The notes under the pieces were generated by a model. It did not search any database and had not been told where the DNA came from. It was given only the letters and a program-made list of their open reading frames with translations. The translations under genes were made by a program, and so were the position numbers. Shown here piece by piece: positions 11,920 to 23,934 of a DNA stretch of 64,000 bases. The stretch's first letter is position 1. The number at the start of each line of letters is the position of its first letter. The stretch is from Platynereis dumerilii. Lineage: Eukaryota; Annelida; Polychaeta; Phyllodocida; Nereididae. The DNA is taken from positions 25,403,348 through 25,467,347 of the forward strand of contig JAPTHN010000014.1 of NCBI GenBank assembly GCA_026936325.1. The letters are read 5' to 3'.

Positions 11920-12142
11920 CCCGGAACTCAATTTAGTCCGAGCCCATGGGACATTAAATGGAGGCGGGTTGTATCCAGTGTTCTATGCTGGGGCAACTGA
12001 AAGACCCTGGGCATCCCTGAATTAATAGGGTAAGTACCAGACTCACAGTCTTCTCATCTCATCGTCATACGGTGATCGCCTGCCTCGACATAGCCCACTA
12101 AGGTGCTGCTGAGACGTAAAACATAAAAACAAACAAACAAAA
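11920..12142 (+). mobile_element. SINE-B body joined to a LINE-type 3' tail
   Basis: The body (11920-12085: GGAACTCAATTTAGTCC, CCATGGGACATTAAATGGAGG as two blocks, ATCCAGTGTTCTATGCTGG, GAAAGACCCTGG) is the same as the minus-strand SINE at 21748-22162. After CGGTGATCGCC the two diverge: here the tail reads TAGCCCACTAAGGTGCTG then a CTGAGACGTAAAAC segment and (CAAA)n. That tail is the one that follows the ORF1 element at 55829. The tRNA head is missing, as expected of a 5'-truncated copy. Confidence 0.85.
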
Positions 12143-15100
12143 CTTGATCAAAGAATAATAATGAAAATCATTTAACTGACTTCCAAATAATTCATTCCCA
12201 CCATTTAAGATGCATAGAACTGCAGTAGCATTCTTTCAGTCACAGGATTGTGTATGGTCCTTGTATTTTTCAAGAAAAATTCTACCATTAGCAAAATGAA
12301 AATTATCTACAATTCTGAGACTCTCCTTTAGACCTGAAAGTTCTCTTTACAGATATAATTTCTGAGCACAACATGGTGTCACCTCACAGTTGTTTCAAGC
12401 ATCACATATTCTTTAATTTATAGCATTTAGTATTTCTCGACATCCTCTTAATTTTTATTATCACTTTGCTCTCGAATTATGGACTTCTCTCTCACCTTTT
12501 CAAACAACTCTCAGAAATGGCAAGACCTCTTCTTGGAGGACTGCACTTATGAAAACTGATTTTGAAAACCTTGTTCTTGTGAAGAAGATGATGATCAGAA
12601 CATGTATCTTTCAGTTTAAATCATAATTCCATGTACTTATATTAGCTACCTGAACAACAAAGTCCAAGAAAGCTTGGGAGCCTGGGTATTTCTTCGATTG
12701 TTCCTTGGCTTAAAGAGCAATATTGATCTTGAAGTAATAATTCCAGATGATCCATAGTTGTCATAATAGAGCATTGAGAGTTTTCTGTGATTCAAGCTTG
12801 ATACAAGCTTGAAGGTGAGTTTATTTCTTGACAAGCTAAGGTGAAATCTGACTTTTGTCTTCTATCTTAAGCCACCAGAGATTTTGTAGAAGGTAATTAA
12901 CCAACCTTGCTATGTGCAACATCTTTTCTTGATTAGAAAAACAGGGAGGATCAAAGGTTAACCACCATGCTCTAGAATCTTTATGGGCTTCAATTTCTCT
13001 AGAGAGAAACCTTGGGGGTGCAGAGGTTAATTGGCATGCTCATAAATATCTAGTAAATTGGTGTAAACCACTTTACCAGCAAAATCAAAGGTTGTGGGTG
13101 GTTCTTCACTTGAAAGTATATTGCTGCTGTTTATGATTTAATTGAATGTCTTTAGCACTTTAGAAGAGCTGCGACATTTATTTGAGTTATTTTGCCAAGC
13201 ACTGCCCCCCCCCTCCTCCTCGTCTTCCACTTATTTCCAGACATAACTCCCCCTTCAACCTAATTCACGTAGAATTTCTTGCTAATTTTGCAATTTCCTT
13301 CATCTGCATTCTGCGATCTTGGCCCATGGATTAATAGGCTATTTCGGTTCCTTTCCTCTCTTTACTGCTGTTAGTAGGTACTGTGAAAAGTACTAGAAAA
13401 TACTACAGTTATACAAGAAATCATCAAATAATACAATTGTCACAGTACGGGGATCTCATACTCGGAAATGGAAATAAGTAATTGACAAATATGGTTTCCT
13501 GTCTGGCACTGGAGATACCCTCTTCGGTCAACTGTCAGAGTAGATTGTGTTGTGCAAGTAGACAGGTCTTGCAGTGTTGTTTTTTGGGGTGATAGACATC
13601 TTGTTAAGTTGATGACAGGATGGTTGCTCAAGCATAGTGATATTTCTATCATTTTACTTGCGAATACAACTGCAGACCTCTTATTTTACTTAAACGTTGT
13701 AATAATACTGTCACTGCATAGCTGCTGCATCTTATTATATGTAGTCATTATCTCTCATTTGTTCATACACGTATTTTCTTTTTCTGTTTTCCGTTCCCTT
13801 TCCCTTGATTTTATTATTTATTTGTATTTACGTATGTCAATGGTAATAGATGTCAAATGAACGTCTATTTGTATACTCATTCATAGTTTTCAACAAATTG
13901 GACACTGCCTCAAAATTTGATGTGAAATATCCCTCTTCATCATTTGGTGTCCCCAAGAATAAAAATTTTCACACTCGTGGGCAATTTTGGTACTTCCAAT
14001 ATCAGTCAAATTCCATTCATTTCAACTGCATGCACATTGCAGAACAAGGTAAAGCAGTGTTGTACAGCTAGCAACTTCACTTGGATTTATCAAGCAATTC
14101 AGCAAATATTTGAATTGTCAATGAAAATGGAAAAAATTAAAATATCATGTTTTTTGAAAGTTTCACTTTTTAGTTAATTTTGACAAAGAATTCACGTAAA
14201 CTTTTGATGTTACCATCCATTTGAAAGCTTTTCTTAGAAGGAATTCAAATATGTAGTCTTTTTAAAGATCAAATGAGATTCCAGAAAACTATGAGAAACC
14301 GCTGCATTTTCTTCCACAGTCCTGACAAAATGGATCCTGAGACCCTGCATACTTTAAAATGCCTTAGTTTAATCCAGAAATCAATTCATAATGTCTTTTA
14401 GATCTGTAGAACGAACAAAGAGCACAGTTTCTGTATGGTCAAACTATAGGCACTTCACAGGAAGCAGGAAAATGAAAGAATTAGTCGCCATATGGAAAAT
14501 GGCCGCCGTAGGTCAACCAGGTCAAATCTACAGTGGCTCCCTATCTTAATATATTCTTGAAGATGCTTTTGAACAGTGTTCCAAGTTTCATGCTTTTATT
14601 TATGCATAATTACTTCCCTATTCATGACAAATCTGCCTCGCTATCACAGCCGTCAATGTCTAATAGTGATAAAATGTTGGTGTTTCATAGAAACAAACAT
14701 CACATAATGTTTGTGCAGTTGAGATGGATCCGTTTTGTTTGATTATAATGGGAGACAAGTCACATTAAAAAGTATATATTTTTTTAGGGGGACTGTTCCT
14801 TATACACTCCTGAAGCACATATGTCTACTTTGATAGACATCTAAAAAGGTTGCAATAGTGTTTATGAGACCTTCAGCATTAAGATAGATTTTGAACTAGC
14901 TGTTCAGAAGATATATGTTGACTTTGAAGTGACAATTGAAGGCGACAGCTAACAGCACTCAGTATATAAATGAGCCTTTGACACAGAAAGGAATTCTTTG
15001 AAGTATAGAGTTCAGAAATGGCCATAAAGGAACTGGGAATACCTTGATTTCTAAAGAGGAATTCCCATTATGTGGAGGAAAGATATATCTGGATGATAGC
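12143..15100. other. Non-coding; includes family D copy 1
   Basis: No exon is supported. About 12180-12380 matches about 16020-16200 (ACCATTAGCAAAATGAA-like and ACACCTGAAAAGTT-like blocks), named family D here. A C-rich run lies at 13206-13216. Open frames at 13440-14177 lack motifs. Confidence 0.35.
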
Positions 15101-15189
15101 AGTGTGTCTTCTTCGGACAAGTATCAATGCTCTTTATAAATGGGTTGTGATATACTGAAAGTCTCAACGTTGTGAGGTTGGACAATATC

Positions 15190-16200
15190 TTAACCCTTGC
15201 CATGACAACTCATATATAAAATGATACTACAATAAAAAAACATTTATTCTGGTACTCTTCCTTTTCTTTCGTCCTTTCGGTCCCAGTTTATTGCCCCTTC
15301 CTTTGTGTTGAAAGCAGTCCAGTGCAATAAACACTCTGACAATGACTTCTAGTTCTTTTAAGGGCCACAATGGCGAGAGGCTTTTGTTGAATTTCAGTTA
15401 TGGAAACCATTTATGTTTCATAGACAAAAACAAATGTTTTTATTCATAGAAATCATCATTAGACGATTGCCTTGTTATTGAAAAGGCTATTAATATTAAA
15501 GCCTTGTTGGGAATAATAGGATCCTGGAGGATTTTCTAGTAAATTTGTTCACACATTTGAGGAATTTTAAAAGGGATGTGGGAGAGGAAAAAGACATTTC
15601 ATTGTTATGTAATCTAAAGAAAAAGGAAATATAAATTAATATAAAAACCATGGAATCAATGCTTGTTTGAAGGTGTATAGCTAAATCTTTCTGAAATGAA
15701 ATAATCACAATATCTCTAATTATTGTACATCTAATATCAAATATGCAACATTTAGTATGAGAGCCAATATCACAGCATCACCTTTGAAACATTCAAAATG
15801 TCACATTGCCATGGAAACAGAATCAGATTCTGATATTTGAAAACATGATTTATCCCCATAAAAGAAGCATCTGTTGAAGATATCTTATTTCTGTTGTGTT
15901 ATTCAGCTCTACCTGGATTTGTGCCAAAATTGTTTGTCAGCAGAGATTTGAATGCATCTCTTATCATAACCACCTTTCAGGATTTCATTTAGTTTTCTGT
16001 TCCTTATTTATTTACAACATTCAAGATGTGCGTAAACAAAAGAACTATACTTCATAATGCAGCTTTATTTTCATCAAAATATTCTTTTGGCATTGTCAAG
16101 AGAAGGTGGTACCATTAGCAAATGAATATTGCCTATATTTCATACACTCCCATCTACACCTGAAAAGTTGTCTGAGAAGTAGTGTCACACAATATCTTAA
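15190..16200 (+). repeat. Dispersed repeat families A (copy 2) and D (copy 2)
   Basis: Family A spans about 15240-15560 and family D about 16020-16200, in the same order as at 11210-12380. The A copy includes TTTCGGTCCCAGTTTATTG-like text also present at 20150 and (reverse) at 43700. No open frame is conserved among the copies. Confidence 0.7.
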
Positions 16201-16989
16201 CCCTAGCCCTCAAGGCAATTCACAATAAGAAAATACCGTAAATATATGTTCATGACTCTAACGTCGTTTATCTTATTCTTTCCTTTAATGCAGGGTATTG
16301 TATTTAAAAGGATATGTCAGGCCTTTCTTGATAATTCAATAGCCAAATTTTACTTAGAACAGTAATAAATAAATATATTCATTTGTGTTGGTGGTGGTTC
16401 TCTTGATAGCATAGTGCAGCTGCTTTGTATTCAATTTACGGTTTTTAGCTATTTGAAGACCTAAATATTTTGAGTGTTGTCATTAACTCCTCCTCTCACA
16501 TATTCCACACATAATTGTAAATGTAATTTCCTTCAGCAATCAGCCCAGGAAGAACACTAATGTCTTGTCCATAAAACATTGAAACTGTTCAAAGGCTTCA
16601 TGAAGCAAGTCAAATGGGAGCACTTTTCATCCCCTTTGCTGTGCTAATGTGGCTATTTATACAAGTTTACAACCCATCGTTCTTGTAGGAGTGATGTTCA
16701 GGCATTTTGCTGCCTGACACTCATACTTTTCCAATAATAAAACATGAATATGGCTGTTAGTGTCAGCACAATATATTTATAACACTCTTGTGGATGATGG
16801 TCCAACCTATCTTACTCCCTAACGGGCTGTCTTGATTCTCTTCTTGTCTTTTCAGCCGTTGGGTTGGAGCATTGATTGCTTGCCAAAATCCTGCACTGTA
16901 AGCAGAAGAAGTAGTGACTTGTTTGGAAGGAAGTTATTTACAGGAATCGGACTCCCGCATGTACGAGGGATTATACTATCCGGCTACAG
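16201..16989. other. Non-coding, nothing recognised
   Basis: No exon or RNA gene signals. The open frame 16832-17125 overlaps family C and its hairpin and is not conserved in the other copy. Confidence 0.35.
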
Positions 16990-17340
16990 CCACAACCAAC
17001 TAACTCCAACAGAGTTCTCCTGCCGTGTTTTCAACCACCAAACTCAAATTTCTGCAGACTCAGTACAGGAAAACACTGTTTCCTGCACTGAGTCTGCAGA
17101 TATACTCCCTGACCAGAGAAAATAGAAGCAATTACTAACAAAAAATTATAATTCAATAACTGGACTAAAGAGTTATGTTCCTGAAAAGTCACAATGGACA
17201 ATACCGAAACTGGATTACTTAAGACATGCAACACCTCCATTCGCCTGTCTACAAACATGGTTTACATTCAGCATCTATTTATAGCATTCAATTTAGACTG
17301 ACAACTACTAGACTACTTGGCTCATAAGAAAGTTTAATAT
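16990..17340 (+). repeat. Dispersed repeat family C, copy 1, with hairpin
   Basis: Matches 19330-19640 (shared blocks CAATAACTGGACTA, GGACAATACCGAA, TGGATTACTTAAGA, TTTAGACTGACAACT). At 17051-17100 it holds a strong hairpin: a 22-bp stem beginning TCTGCAGACTCAGT with one mismatch and a 6-nt loop. In copy 2 only the right arm is present, so the left arm was added in this copy. Confidence 0.75.
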
Positions 17341-17670
17341 GCAAAATTACTGCATAGAAGAGGTTGAGATTCCACATAAATATGACGAGGACTCTAAAAA
17401 AAGTTCTTCCATCAAACAAACATAATTATATACTTTAAGCGGAATTTGAGTTAAAAGGAACTATTTATATTTCAGAGACAAGACAAATCAATGATTATCC
17501 AATAGGGAAGCCTGGTTAGGATTTATAATGCTGAAGCCTTCTTATATGAATAACTAAATCCTTCAGGATCTGAGTTTGTGTTTCACGTTCCTGCAGCACA
17601 GCTATCTAAAGACAAGAGATTCACCAACAGCCACTCTCAAAATGGCATTAGATATTTTAAAAAGTCTTAT

Positions 17671-19195
17671 CCTGTACCGGGGCTTCGGAGTCGGGCAATA
17701 ACTGTACCGACTCTGACTCCCGACTCTTTTGATTTTCTGAAAAGTGACTCCAACTCCTTAGGTCTACTGAATCATGACTCCTACTCTGATTCATGACTCC
17801 ACTTTAAAAGTATCTGTATTATTGCGCACTAATATTACATGGTTATGAGGGGTGAAGACATAGGATTTTCTACATGAACACTCGTTACAGATGATTTCAT
17901 ATTTGTAGACTTTTCTCAAATAACAAAATGTTTTGCAAAATTTCTGGTCTGACATCAGAAAATCCTGCCAGGCGATTGGTCAAGTTGCCCATTGCGTGTC
18001 ACTTTTTTCAGCTTGCTTCAAGCAAGTGATGTTTGCTGGAAAGATGATGTCATAATTTTGACCAATAGTATTCAGCAAAGGCCAACTTGGTTTTGTGGCA
18101 GTTGTTCACACATTTCAAACCGCAATCCACATGATATTTCTTGAACCTCTTCATGAACAGTTGTATTTCTCACTCCTGTTTACAACTGTTGATTGTTTCA
18201 GTTGATTTTAAATCAGTTTCAAGCTGACTCTGAATGGCTTCACATCTATCCACTAAATTATCATGTTTTGACAAAAAGCATTGTCTGTGACATCAGTAAG
18301 GGACTATTCAGAATTAATGACTGGGTTGAAATGGGGCAGTTTTACATTTTGTCCAGAATCTACCTGCCTTACAGGCCATACGCCTGGTAGGATTACTCAC
18401 AACATGCTTAATGGGGGTATGAAATTCTAATAATTAAGAAAAGGGGAAATACTGAAAATCCACATTGAATATATGAGAGGAGAGTTACAGATAAGCATGA
18501 AACCAAAGGGGGTATACATTTTTGAAAGTTCCAACCCCACCCCCCTCCCGAATCAAAAATTCTGAATGGTCCCTCTGGACAGGATTGTGGCCCCATGATG
18601 TGGTCAACATTCATGAGAAAATCACATCAAGGACCACACGACTGGTACCCCATCGTCCTGCCGCTTGAGCTGAGCCCCTCTTCTGAGAAAATGTTACATT
18701 CACAATTATACATGTTTGTTTTCTGTATAAACAGTCATTGCATGTATCACCTAACCCTAATCGTCCAAATGCACAGCATTGGACTTGCAGAATGTATGTA
18801 CTGAAAATGTGTGAAACACAAACTAAAACTCTCACTTGAAACTGCTAAAGTCAGTCCCTGTTAGGAGATCAATGGCTTAAAATGCCTTGGTCACCCATGC
18901 AAAACGCTATGTCACTTTTCAGTAGAGAGTAGTGTCATACCTTCTCTTGACCAATGAAAACTGCAGGAAAAATGATGTATTTTCTACCTGAAATGTCTAC
19001 AAATATGAAATCATCTGTAAGGTAGTTGTGTGTAAAATCTGTGACACATTACTCATTTTTGAAACAGTGTTTTTGAAAATTATATTAAATGTTTTTTAGG
19101 GGTCAGGAATCACCTATTTAATTTTTGACTCCGACTCCACCAGAAAATCTATCTTCGAGTCCGACTCCACCCAAAACCTTCGGACTTCTTGACCT
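17671..19195. mobile_element. Long inverted-repeat (foldback) element, about 1.5 kb
   Basis: The ends are rich in GACTCCGACTCC words in inverted orientation (left around 17680-17810, right around 19110-19190). Further in, ACAGATGATTTCATATTTGT with following TAGAC at about 17885-17915 recurs inverted at about 18990-19020, and ATTGGTCAAG at about 17975 recurs inverted near 18950. This is a diverged non-autonomous foldback-type DNA element; the interior codes for nothing recognisable. Exact termini and target duplication were not resolved. Confidence 0.6.
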
Positions 19196-19329
19196 AATCC
19201 AATGAATAAAAGAAGACATACCTGCAGCACTTTGTCAATATACGGTACTTCACTTCCAGAGAGTAATTTCAGACAAGATGTCTACTATGGTCCAACAAAA
19301 ATCTCATAAGAAAGGAAGATATTGCAAAA

Positions 19330-20480
19330 TGTCAAGAAAGCAACAAGAAATATGACAACAAAATACAATTTCCTGTACTGAGTCTGAAGATATCTTCCCT
19401 GGCCAAAGAAGAAAAACGTTGCTGACAAAAAATGAGAATCCAATAACTGGACTATAAAGATTTATGTTGCTGCTAAGTCGCAAAGGACAATACCGAAGAT
19501 GGATTACTTAAGATATGCAACAACGTCATTGCTCTGTCAACAAAACTGCTTTTATTCTGGATCTGTCTTTAGCTTCAGATTTAGACTGACAACTTCTAGA
19601 CTACTCGGTTCATTACAAAGTTCACCGCATCATGCATTTTTAAAAAAAAGTTCTTCAAAGAAACTAACATAATTTTTTTCTTTTAAGTCTTTCTTTAAAT
19701 ACACTGCTTCTACGTTAAACTCATCATGGAATTGTCACCATAACGGAATTAAAATAATAGTTACATTGGTTAAGTCTCCAATAATTTATCCTCCTGGCTT
19801 TTTTAATTTCAAATGTAGGATGCCTTATCAGAAACAATAAGTAGGATTTAGGCAAGTAAGTTTTGCTTTGTTAATCAATTTTCTACAACTATATTCCACC
19901 TCTCTCTGAAACGGAATAAAACTTCATAAATTCAAATGCATCCAATATCATATTTTACAAAGAAGACTGAGCAGTCTGCATGCTGGTGATTAAGCCGTTG
20001 AGCAAAAGTAATTCCAGGCAGTTAAGATTGTGAAGTCATGGTGGATTATTTTCAAAAGATTTCATAATGCATCAGTGAGCTTATTTGTAGTCAGCTTATA
20101 AATGAGCAACTTTTATGGTACTTTACATTTTCTTCCCTCCTGTTGGTCCCAGTTTATTGCTTCTTCCATTGTGTTGAGCGCTCTCGTCCATTTGCTCCCA
20201 CTTTATTTCCTAGTTTCCTTCTAAAGTGATAAGTGCTGTTCAGTCCAAAAAGCGTTATAACAACGTCTTCTATTTCCTTTATGGGCTGAAATGGTGGGAG
20301 GCTTTTGTTGAATTTGACTGATGGAAACCATTTATGGTTCAAAGACAATAAAAGTCTATGATTATTCATCATTAGACGGTTGCCTTGTCATTGAAAATGC
20401 TATTAATATAGAAGCCTTGTTTATTCTAACTAAGAGATAATTAAATTTTAACAGGTTTTTACGCAAGAGTGTTTTAATGC
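19330..20480 (+). repeat. Dispersed repeat families C (2), B (3) and A (3) in series
   Basis: Family C at about 19330-19640, family B at about 19860-20100 (AAAAGTAATTCCAGGCAGTT and GTGAAGTCATG shared with 8430-8720 and 10165-10450), and family A at about 20110-20480. Their contiguity here shows that the separately dispersed families are parts of a single long unit. No coding content. Confidence 0.7.
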
Positions 20481-21090
20481 ATTTATCAAATAAAGAAGTG
20501 ATATTAAAAAAGGAAAAGAAATATAGATTAGATGTGAAACCTAAAAAAACACATTTTGTGAGTGAAGATAGCTTCTGTATACCTTCTTTCTGCAGTTTTT
20601 AACATTTTGGAGGTTTGAGTGCCTTGAGTAATATTTGCATACATTACATACCCACACCTATGCATTAATGCATAACAACAAATTGCCTTGCTTGTCAGAT
20701 AGGTCCTCAATAACATTGACCATTCTAGATATAAATCACTTTTATCAAATCAGGGTCACCATCTGGCACCATGGGTTAGTAACATATTGGATTACAGGGC
20801 AACTAGTGTGTTAGGCCTATAGTAGAACCGAATAATCCCATTAGATAAACTGCATTTGACTAATTTGGCTTGTGCTATCACAAAGATGATTAAGTAACGA
20901 TGATTATTTCCTTGACCTAATTGTGAAATATTTATTTTGGTAAAACTGGTGAAAACTTTGCTATAGAACAATTCTTCCAAAAAATGACTATATTTCAAGT
21001 CTGACCAATTAATAAAAAAGAAATCTTCATCATATCTTGAGGTTGAGGACCAGCTTTTCAACAATTTTGAAAGCACGTTGCGCCTTTGTA
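20481..21090. other. Non-coding, nothing recognised
   Basis: AT-rich sequence. A 100-codon minus-strand open frame (20792-21094) lacks any recognisable motif or splice context and is regarded as chance. Confidence 0.35.
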
Positions 21091-21096
21091 GCAACT

Positions 21097-21174
21097 GACT
21101 TGGTGGTGTATTGGTTAGAGCACTGGGCCTAAGGGCCCCTGAAACGAAAGGTCAAGGGTTCAAGCCCCAGTGAA
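21097..21174 (+). mobile_element. tRNA-like SINE head or tRNA pseudogene
   Basis: A pol III A box (GGTGTATTGGTTAGAGC, about 21105-21121) and B box (GGGTTCAAGCCC, 21156-21167) stand at tRNA-like spacing. The acceptor ends do not pair convincingly and the anticodon arm is not clean, so it is a SINE head or pseudogene, not a working tRNA gene. No clear body or tail was found downstream. Confidence 0.6.
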
Positions 21175-21747
21175 CTAAATTTATCTATTTTTCCATTTAT
21201 TTAATAACCTAAATCAAGGCCTTCTGGTGCATTTTGATGTATCAGTAGCACAAAAACTGAAGCTATAAAATGGCCTTTAGGTGGCAAGGTGGGAAAAGTG
21301 GGGGCAAATGTAGGTTAGCGGTTGGAAAAGTGGGGGTAAGTGGGGGAAAAGGGGCTAAGTGGATGGAGTAACTGATATTACGGGAATAACAAAAGGGAGC
21401 GGGGGGTGTATCCTGTCATGAGGCCTTTGAGTGTGGAAAATCACCTACATCACCATTCATTTAGTAAGCATTTGGAATATTTGATTTATTTCCATAATTT
21501 CATAGTAGACAAGATTCAGTTTAGCAAGATAAGGACCTTGGTGCTGCAAATAATGAAAATAGATTATCAAGTGCCATTCTCTCAGGAAAGATAAATGGTT
21601 AAAAGTGACTTAGTTTTTTATAACATTGATTCTCATTGAATAAGAGACATTGAAACCAAATGCTTACACCAGGAGTTACAGAAATGTGGCCAGAGAACGG
21701 TCTTCATTACATGTGAGAAAGGGCAAACTGCGGAGTAGCCTGAAAGG

Positions 21748-22162
21748 ATAATTGTAATTGTAATTGTAATTGTAATTACTCTCAATCATGCACTGCAATG
21801 CAGGCATGAAATTCATGGTGAGCCTTCCACAATGATACAGCTCAGGGCAGCCATAGAACAGTGCCAATGGGCAGAGACTAGAGGAACATTGCCCAAGGTT
21901 TCCATGCCATAGCATTATCCAGTGTTGGTGATCGCCGTATGATGATGATTGATGAGAAGAAGGGGAGTCTGGCACATATCCTATTAATTCAGGGATGTCC
22001 AGGGTCTTTCAGTTGCTCCAGCACAGAACACTGGATACAACTCACCTTCATTTAATGTCCCATGGGCTAGGACCAAATTGAGTTCCAAGAGTGGGAGTCG
22101 AACCCACGACCAAATAGCCAGACTGGTAACGCAAACAAGCGCCTTAAACCATTAGGCCACGG
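21748..22162 (-). mobile_element. tRNA-derived SINE (SINE-B), near complete
   Basis: On the minus strand it starts CCGTGGCCTAATGG, with A box TGGCCTAATGGTTTAAGG (about 22141-22159) and B box GTGGGTTCGACTCC (about 22093-22106). A body with GGGACATTAAATGAAGG and GAAAGACCCTGGACATCC follows, then a 3' tail of (ATTAC)n-type pentamers at 21750-21778. The body is shared with 11920-12085 but the 3' tail differs. A 99-codon open frame inside it is an artefact. Confidence 0.85.
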
Positions 22163-22540
22163 AGATATAAGTTCATGCAGATGGTAAAATACTTTTATCA
22201 TCAATTAGATAGGACCTACAATCATGTCCTCAAACAGTAGAATCTATAGTCACTAAGTCTTGTCATCTCAAAGTGTCACAAATAATGCATATTCTCCATG
22301 TTTAAATGTTATTTATCCGGGAAATGTCACAAGTTTTTGACAGCCAAATCCACATTCGAGAACGATTAGCAAACACTAATCAGTGACTTTGCCATAGAAG
22401 GCAGGAATTACCTTCCCCATAATTATTATTCCCAAATAAAAGTGTTAATATTTATTATTCCTAAATAAAAGTGTTAATATCAGTGATATGCAATGAGTAA
22501 AGGCAATGAACGGGAACGTTATTGAATATATATTGACAGA
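22163..22540. other. Non-coding; small tandem duplication
   Basis: Holds a two-copy direct repeat of about 30 bp around 22425-22480 (TATTATTCCCAAATAAAAGT and TATTATTCCTAAATAAAAGT, each followed by GTTAATAT). Otherwise nothing is recognised. Confidence 0.5.
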
Positions 22541-23060
22541 CAGACAGACAGACTGACTGACAAATTCTTTATTGATTTGTGTAAAAACTATACACGCAGC
22601 CCTATGTATGTGGGCTTACAAGTCATCAAAGCAATTCAAAAGTAACTTTAACAAAAATTTTTTCTAGAAACTACAATATTAAACATTTATAATCACATAT
22701 TTACATTATTTAAACAAGAAACTTCTTCTTCAATGAAAAGCTTTAAACAAATATTCTGCGGTCAATTTAACTAAATCTTTGAACATCAACAACTTAAATT
22801 TTTTTTTGTAATGATAAAAAGTAAAAATCCATACAAAAATCTGAAACACAGGTTAACAGTAAATTACGTAAATCGTTTTTAAGTATTGCAATGGAACAAA
22901 AAATGATTTTCATTTTCAAGAACATGATAGGAACAAAATTCACAAACTCTATACTCTAATGGTATATCACTGTAACGTCCTGTCTCTATTGCTAATGGTA
23001 AAACACCAAACATAAATTGTGAAAGAACAGACAAATGACCTCTATCATAAATTTTCATAT
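22541..23060 (-). mobile_element. LINE 3' part: zinc-knuckle C-terminus, UTR and (CAGA)n tail
   Basis: The minus strand encodes a LINE ORF2 C-terminus: VLPLAIETGRY, then YRVCEFCSYHVLENENHFLF and HC, the Cys-Cys-His-Cys motif found after the reverse transcriptase in several clades. A 3' UTR of about 330 bases with CAATAAAGAATTTGTC ends in (CTGT)n, seen on the plus strand as CAGA repeats at 22541-22560. It is the 3' end of the same element whose reverse-transcriptase pieces lie at 23935-24020 and 25986-26260. The intervening stretch is replaced by insertions. Confidence 0.8.
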
Positions 23061-23928
23061 ATATTTTTATCCCAATATGACACATCCACGCATGGTAGTG
23101 AGCGCACATACACGCGCGTGTATGTGTAATTGCGCGCACATATACGCGTATATATGTGTTCACGACCACCTGTGAACATGTCATCCAGCACATGCGTGGA
23201 CCTGCATTGACGTGCACGCGTGTATATGGGATCGTGGGCATGCCATCAAGCTCAAGCTTGGACATGCCATCCAGCGCAGGCTTGGACATGCCATCCAGCA
23301 CAAGCTTGGAAATGCCATCCAGCACAGTTTATTTATCAGAATACAGGAGCACCTCCGGCAGTGGCGTAGCCATTGGAGGTTGAGGAGGGGTCTTATTAGT
23401 GGACAGTGGCGTAGCTAGGCCTATATGTTGGGAAGGGGGGGCTTTTGAGCCTATTTTTGGCCTGAGGGGGGGGGGCATGGCCCAATGGCCCCCCTCCCTA
23501 AATACGCCACTGGAAGATTATATATATATATATATAATATATAGAAAATACAGGCTCCAGGTTGGTCAGAATTTCCCCACTAAAGAAATAAGAAAAATCT
23601 GGATCAGACCCTGGCCCCCCTGATGGATTTATAGCTACGCCAATGCCTCAGGGTTGTTACATTTGAACTACTCATATGCGCTGTAAAACATGTCCACTCA
23701 TGCGCTGTAAAGCATGTCCACTCATGCGCTGAATAGCATGTTCACTCATGCGCTGTAAAGCATGTCCACGCGCGTGAAATATACGCGCGTGCGCTATTTG
23801 ACAGATCCACGCGCGTGTATGTGTCAAGTTTTGCACATACACGCTTCCAAAAAGCGTGTATGTGCGCTGCTCAGCATGCGTGGATATGTCATATTTGGAT
23901 AAAAATATACCTCTAAATTTTATATACA
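23045..23928. repeat. Inverted-repeat block with two 24-bp minisatellites
   Basis: The outer arms (about 23045-23128 and 23840-23928) are inverted copies: AATATGACACATCCACGCATG on the left pairs with ATATGACATATCCACGCATG read from the right. Inside are alternating purine/pyrimidine runs such as ACACGCGCGTGTATGTG, and two different tandem arrays with period 24. One is at 23237-23325 (core CATGCCATCCAGCACAAGC) and one at about 23690-23775 (core CATGTCCACTCATGCGCTG). The block interrupts the LINE between its reverse transcriptase and C-terminal knuckle. Whether it is a transposon or a local rearrangement is unclear. Confidence 0.65.
23358..23646. mobile_element. Nested MITEs with CAGTGGCGTAGC termini
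   Basis: CAGTGGCGTAGCCA near 23358 and the complement of CATTGGCGTAGCTA at about 23633-23646 look like the ends of one short hAT-type MITE. A second one, CAGTGGCGTAGCTAGG to ATACGCCACTG (about 23403-23513), lies inside it and carries long G and C runs. No exact target duplication was found for either. A (TA)n run sits at 23520-23540. Confidence 0.55.
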
Positions 23929-23934
23929 TAATCC

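Noticed and set aside
16832-17125. 97-codon plus-strand frame
   Set aside because: Overlaps family C and the local hairpin; not conserved in the other family C copy.
18612-18835. Overlapping short frames on both strands inside the 17.7-19.2 kb foldback element
   Set aside because: No motif and the element is non-autonomous; treated as chance.
21097-21174. Functional tRNA gene
   Set aside because: A and B boxes are good but the acceptor stem does not pair and the anticodon arm is poor; SINE head is more likely.
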